A DNA stretch of 8,338 nucleotides, from the NCBI GenBank assembly GCA_026785745.1, contig JAJAZO010000286.1, forward strand, positions 1-8,338. The letters are read 5' to 3'. The stretch's first letter is position 1. Every line of letters starts with the position of its first letter. A model generated the notes under the pieces. It was not told where the DNA came from. It made no database searches and was given only the letters and a program-made list of their open reading frames with translations. Source of the stretch: Chitinophagaceae bacterium. GTDB taxonomy: Bacteria; Bacteroidota; Bacteroidia; Chitinophagales; Chitinophagaceae. This document shows, one piece after another, positions 5,567 through 8,338 of this stretch. Both the position numbers and the translations under genes were made by a program.

Positions 5567-6615
5567 TAGTTAATTGATTGTGTTGTTAGTTTTTTTGTCT
5601 TTGTAATTGATAAAAATTCACGGGTAGCTGTTGCAATCTGTTCAAACTCCAGTAAAAAGCCATCATGACCATAATCAGATGTAATAGCTTTGTAATTTGC
5701 TCCGGGAATATGTTCTGCGAGAAATTGTTGTTCAGCCGGTGGAAATAAAATATCGCTGCTGATGCTGATAACAAGTGTTTTTGCTTTTATCTGTTGCAAA
5801 GCAGCTATTGTATTAATCCTGTTTCTGCCAACATGATGTGCATCCATACTTTTGCTTAGAAAATAATAGCTGAATGCGTTAAAACGATTGGCTAATTTTT
5901 CACCCTGGTACCGCTGGTAGGATTCGCTTTTGAAATAATTGATTTTATCAATGGTTGTTTCTGATTGACTAAGCTGGTAAGTTTGATAATTGCGATAAGA
6001 AAGAAGAGCAAGGCTTCTTGCTGCCTTCATTCCATTTAGTCCGGCTTGAGGGTTCGTTTGCTTCCAGGTTTCGTCTGCTTCTATTGGAAGACGTTGTGAT
6101 GCATTAAAACCAATACCCCAGGGAGAATGAAAGGCATTTGTCGCCAACGGTATAATAGTTTCAAATAAAGCCGGTTCTTCAATAGCCCATTCTACTAATT
6201 GCTGACCGCCCATAGAACCACCGGCACCGATTTTTATTTTCGTAATACCCAGCGACTCTTTTAGCAATTGATATGAACGAATCATATCTCTTGTGGTAAA
6301 GAAAGGGAAGTGGTGATAATACGATTCGCCGGTTTCGGGATTATTATCCAATGGGCCAGTGCTGCCATAACAACTTCCCGGCATATTGACGCAAATGATA
6401 AATGATTCGGCGGGGTCAAATAATTTTCCCTTGCCTACAAGACCCGGCCACCATTCAGCAGCATCGCTGTTAGCGGTGAGGGCATGAAAAACCCAAACCA
6501 CATTATCTTTTATTTCGTTCAGCTGACCATAAGTGGTGTATGCCAAATGAAGTTGTGGTAATGCAATGCCTGACTCCAGTTTGAATGATTGTTTGTATAA
6601 AAACGTTTCTGTCAA
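5566..6615 (-). CDS. metX: Homoserine O-acetyltransferase (MetX)
   Basis: This alpha/beta-hydrolase-fold enzyme transfers an acyl group from acyl-CoA to homoserine, activating it for sulfur incorporation. Of 349 residues, the catalytic triad is Ser134 in GGSMGG (132-137), Asp288 in ISSDILFPP (285-293) and His317 in YGHDGF (315-320). Oxyanion and substrate-site motifs are FHALTANSD (43-51) and GSCYGSTGP (80-88). Some MetX-family members use succinyl-CoA; acetyl is inferred from the MetY partner. The reading frame has no ATG before residue 79, but the usual N-terminal segment (FKLESGIALPQLHLAYTTYG, 11-30) is present. The start is therefore taken as TTG at 6615, an uncommon start codon that may lower translation. 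A palindromic repeat lies 17 bases upstream of it. The gene overlaps hom by one base. Confidence 0.93.
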   Translation of the reverse strand: MTETFLYKQSFKLESGIALPQLHLAYTTYGQLNEIKDNVVWVFHALTANSDAAEWWPGLVGKGKLFDPAESFIICVNMPGSCYGSTGPLDNNPETGESYYHHFPFFTTRDMIRSYQLLKESLGITKIKIGAGGSMGGQQLVEWAIEEPALFETIIPLATNAFHSPWGIGFNASQRLPIEADETWKQTNPQAGLNGMKAARSLALLSYRNYQTYQLSQSETTIDKINYFKSESYQRYQGEKLANRFNAFSYYFLSKSMDAHHVGRNRINTIAALQQIKAKTLVISISSDILFPPAEQQFLAEHIPGANYKAITSDYGHDGFLLEFEQIATATREFLSITKTKKLTTQSIN

Positions 6616-6631
6616 TTGTATTTGTTGAGTA

Positions 6632-6685
6632 GCGGACTGAACCCTGAAGAGTCCGCCAGCTGGCGGAACGGAAGCTTAATCAGGG
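6632..6685. repeat. Palindromic intergenic repeat between metY and metX
   Basis: The core TCCGCCAGCTGGCGGA (6652-6667) is a perfect 16-bp palindrome. Two further perfect pairs overlap or enclose it: GCGGACT (6632-6638) with AGTCCGC (6650-6656), and CCCTGA (6642-6647) with TCAGGG (6680-6685). These foldings compete with one another. It fills over half of the 93-bp gap inside the operon. I think similar GC-rich palindromes are dispersed in Bacteroidota genomes, but only one copy is in this window. It could block exonucleases, attenuate metX/hom relative to metY, or be a mobile repeat. Confidence 0.75.
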
Positions 6686-6708
6686 AACAGAACGCCGGGT
6701 AAATAATT

Positions 6709-8043
<1,335 letters not shown>

Positions 8044-8069
8044 TTAAGATTTAAAAATTTGTTTTAATA

Positions 8070-8122
8070 AAAAGTGGCAGGCAATAAGTGAAGGGCGGCG
8101 GCCATTTTGGGTGTAGAGTGTA
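8070..8122 (-). promoter_or_regulatory. C-rich, G-poor leader segment, possible Rho loading site
   Basis: Read on the minus strand from the end of the leader hairpin, this stretch contains roughly three to four times as many C as G and little stable structure; the only candidate stem before the T run is TGGC/GCCA. Such composition just after a leader ORF is typical of Rho utilisation sites. No strong intrinsic terminator was found between the leader ORF and metY. The assignment is an inference from composition and position. Confidence 0.3.
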
Positions 8123-8142
8123 TGTATGCCTTACGGCATACA
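8123..8142 (-). promoter_or_regulatory. Leader hairpin with the leader-ORF stop codon in its loop
   Basis: On the minus strand TGTATGCC and GGCATACA pair perfectly over 8 bp around GTAA, a stable GNRA-type tetraloop. The leader ORF's last Cys codon opens the stem, and its TAA stop occupies the last base triplet region of the loop (8133-8131). A ribosome at or near the Cys codons would block this hairpin, and one that has left would allow it to form. Confidence 0.7.
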
Positions 8143-8211
8143 GCAATTGCAACAAATACAACAACAATTTGTTGGGAAAAAATATTTTGTATGTGTGGTG
8201 CTGAACCGCAT
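8131..8211 (-). CDS. Cysteine-rich leader peptide upstream of metY
   Basis: A 26-codon ORF starts at ATG 8211 and ends at TAA 8131, 96 bases before metY. The product begins MRFSTTHTKYFF and ends NCCCICCNCCMP; Cys is at 16, 17, 18, 20, 21, 23 and 24. Seven Cys in nine residues at the end of a tiny ORF is what leader-peptide attenuators look like, where scarcity of one charged tRNA stalls the ribosome. Cysteine fits the context, because MetY competes for the same sulfide. CAACAAAT (8174-8167) and ATTTGTTG (8157-8150) form a perfect 8-bp stem whose 9-nt loop is exactly the first three Cys codons. Poly-Cys leader ORFs with this role are known in mycobacteria. I know of no described case in this group, so function is inferred. 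Chance is the main alternative. Confidence 0.65.
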   Translation of the reverse strand: MRFSTTHTKYFFPTNCCCICCNCCMP

Positions 8212-8221
8212 AAATACTCTA

Positions 8222-8254
8222 TAAAAGTAATAGACTTAATTGACTGCTCCAAAA
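8222..8254 (-). promoter_or_regulatory. Candidate promoter of the metY operon
   Basis: On the minus strand TTTG at 8253-8250 is followed after 20 bases by TACTTTTA at 8229-8222, one base from the TAnnTTTG -7 consensus of Bacteroidota. A start site about six bases downstream would fall near 8216, only a few bases before the leader-ORF ATG at 8211. The leader would then be translated from a nearly leaderless mRNA. The spacing is right, but the match is imperfect. Confidence 0.4.
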
Positions 8255-8338
8255 TTTATTTTTCGGTTTCTTTTTATTTAATTGTTAATGAATGGGGTTA
8301 CAAAAGGAAGTTTGTATTTCAGATATTCACTACTATAC
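8255..8338. other. AT-rich upstream region with no gene seen
   Basis: No ORF of plausible size, RNA gene or strong repeat is visible between the candidate metY-operon promoter and the window end. It may hold upstream regulator sites, which I cannot identify. Confidence 0.4.

Noticed and set aside
8064..8252. A 62-codon open frame on the minus strand across the metY leader, starting with TTG
   Set aside because: It overlaps the Cys-rich leader ORF in another frame, starts only at TTG within the candidate promoter, and has no recognisable domain.

Overview
The window looks like a chromosomal segment of a Bacteroidota bacterium, most likely a Chitinophagaceae-type genome. This is inferred from AT-rich coding sequence, weak or absent Shine-Dalgarno sites, a TAnnTTTG-type -7 element before the tRNA, a tRNA gene without encoded CCA, and protein style. 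No taxonomic marker gene is present, so the assignment is an inference.

Layout. Positions 1-175 hold a nearly perfect direct repeat (two 80-bp units, period 95) with an imperfect palindrome in each unit. It is followed by a small GIY-YIG nuclease gene (195-431). Directly after its stop codon lies a tRNA-like acceptor/T-arm 'minihelix' (433-494). Its T-loop is interrupted by 30 nt that belong to the same repeat family, and a strong intrinsic terminator follows (505-536). Together these look like a small repeat-associated element that sits on, or carries, the 3' end of a tRNA-Ser-like gene. Next come a secreted astacin-like zinc metalloprotease (646-1947), a tRNA-Pro(UGG) with promoter element and terminator, and a UDP-glucuronate-4-epimerase-like sugar nucleotide enzyme (2273-3244). 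The epimerase meets, tail to tail with no spacer, a membrane-anchored family 2 glycosyltransferase on the minus strand. That glycosyltransferase appears to have lost its first beta-strand to a one-base frameshift.

The right half (8254 down to 4245, minus strand) is a methionine/threonine biosynthesis operon read metY, metX, hom. Hom makes homoserine, MetX acylates it and MetY exchanges the acyl group for sulfide, giving homocysteine. The operon ends at a clear hairpin terminator (4245-4284). A palindromic repeat lies between metY and metX, and metX appears to start with TTG and overlaps hom by one base.

The most interesting item is in the metY leader. A 26-codon ORF (8211-8131, minus) ends in NCCCICCNCCMP, with seven Cys codons in nine. 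Its three-Cys-codon block forms exactly the loop of a perfect 8-bp inverted repeat. Its stop codon lies in the GTAA loop of a second perfect 8-bp hairpin. A C-rich, G-poor stretch follows before metY. This is the layout expected of a cysteine-responsive translational attenuator controlling sulfide-consuming methionine synthesis. No SAM riboswitch core was seen there.
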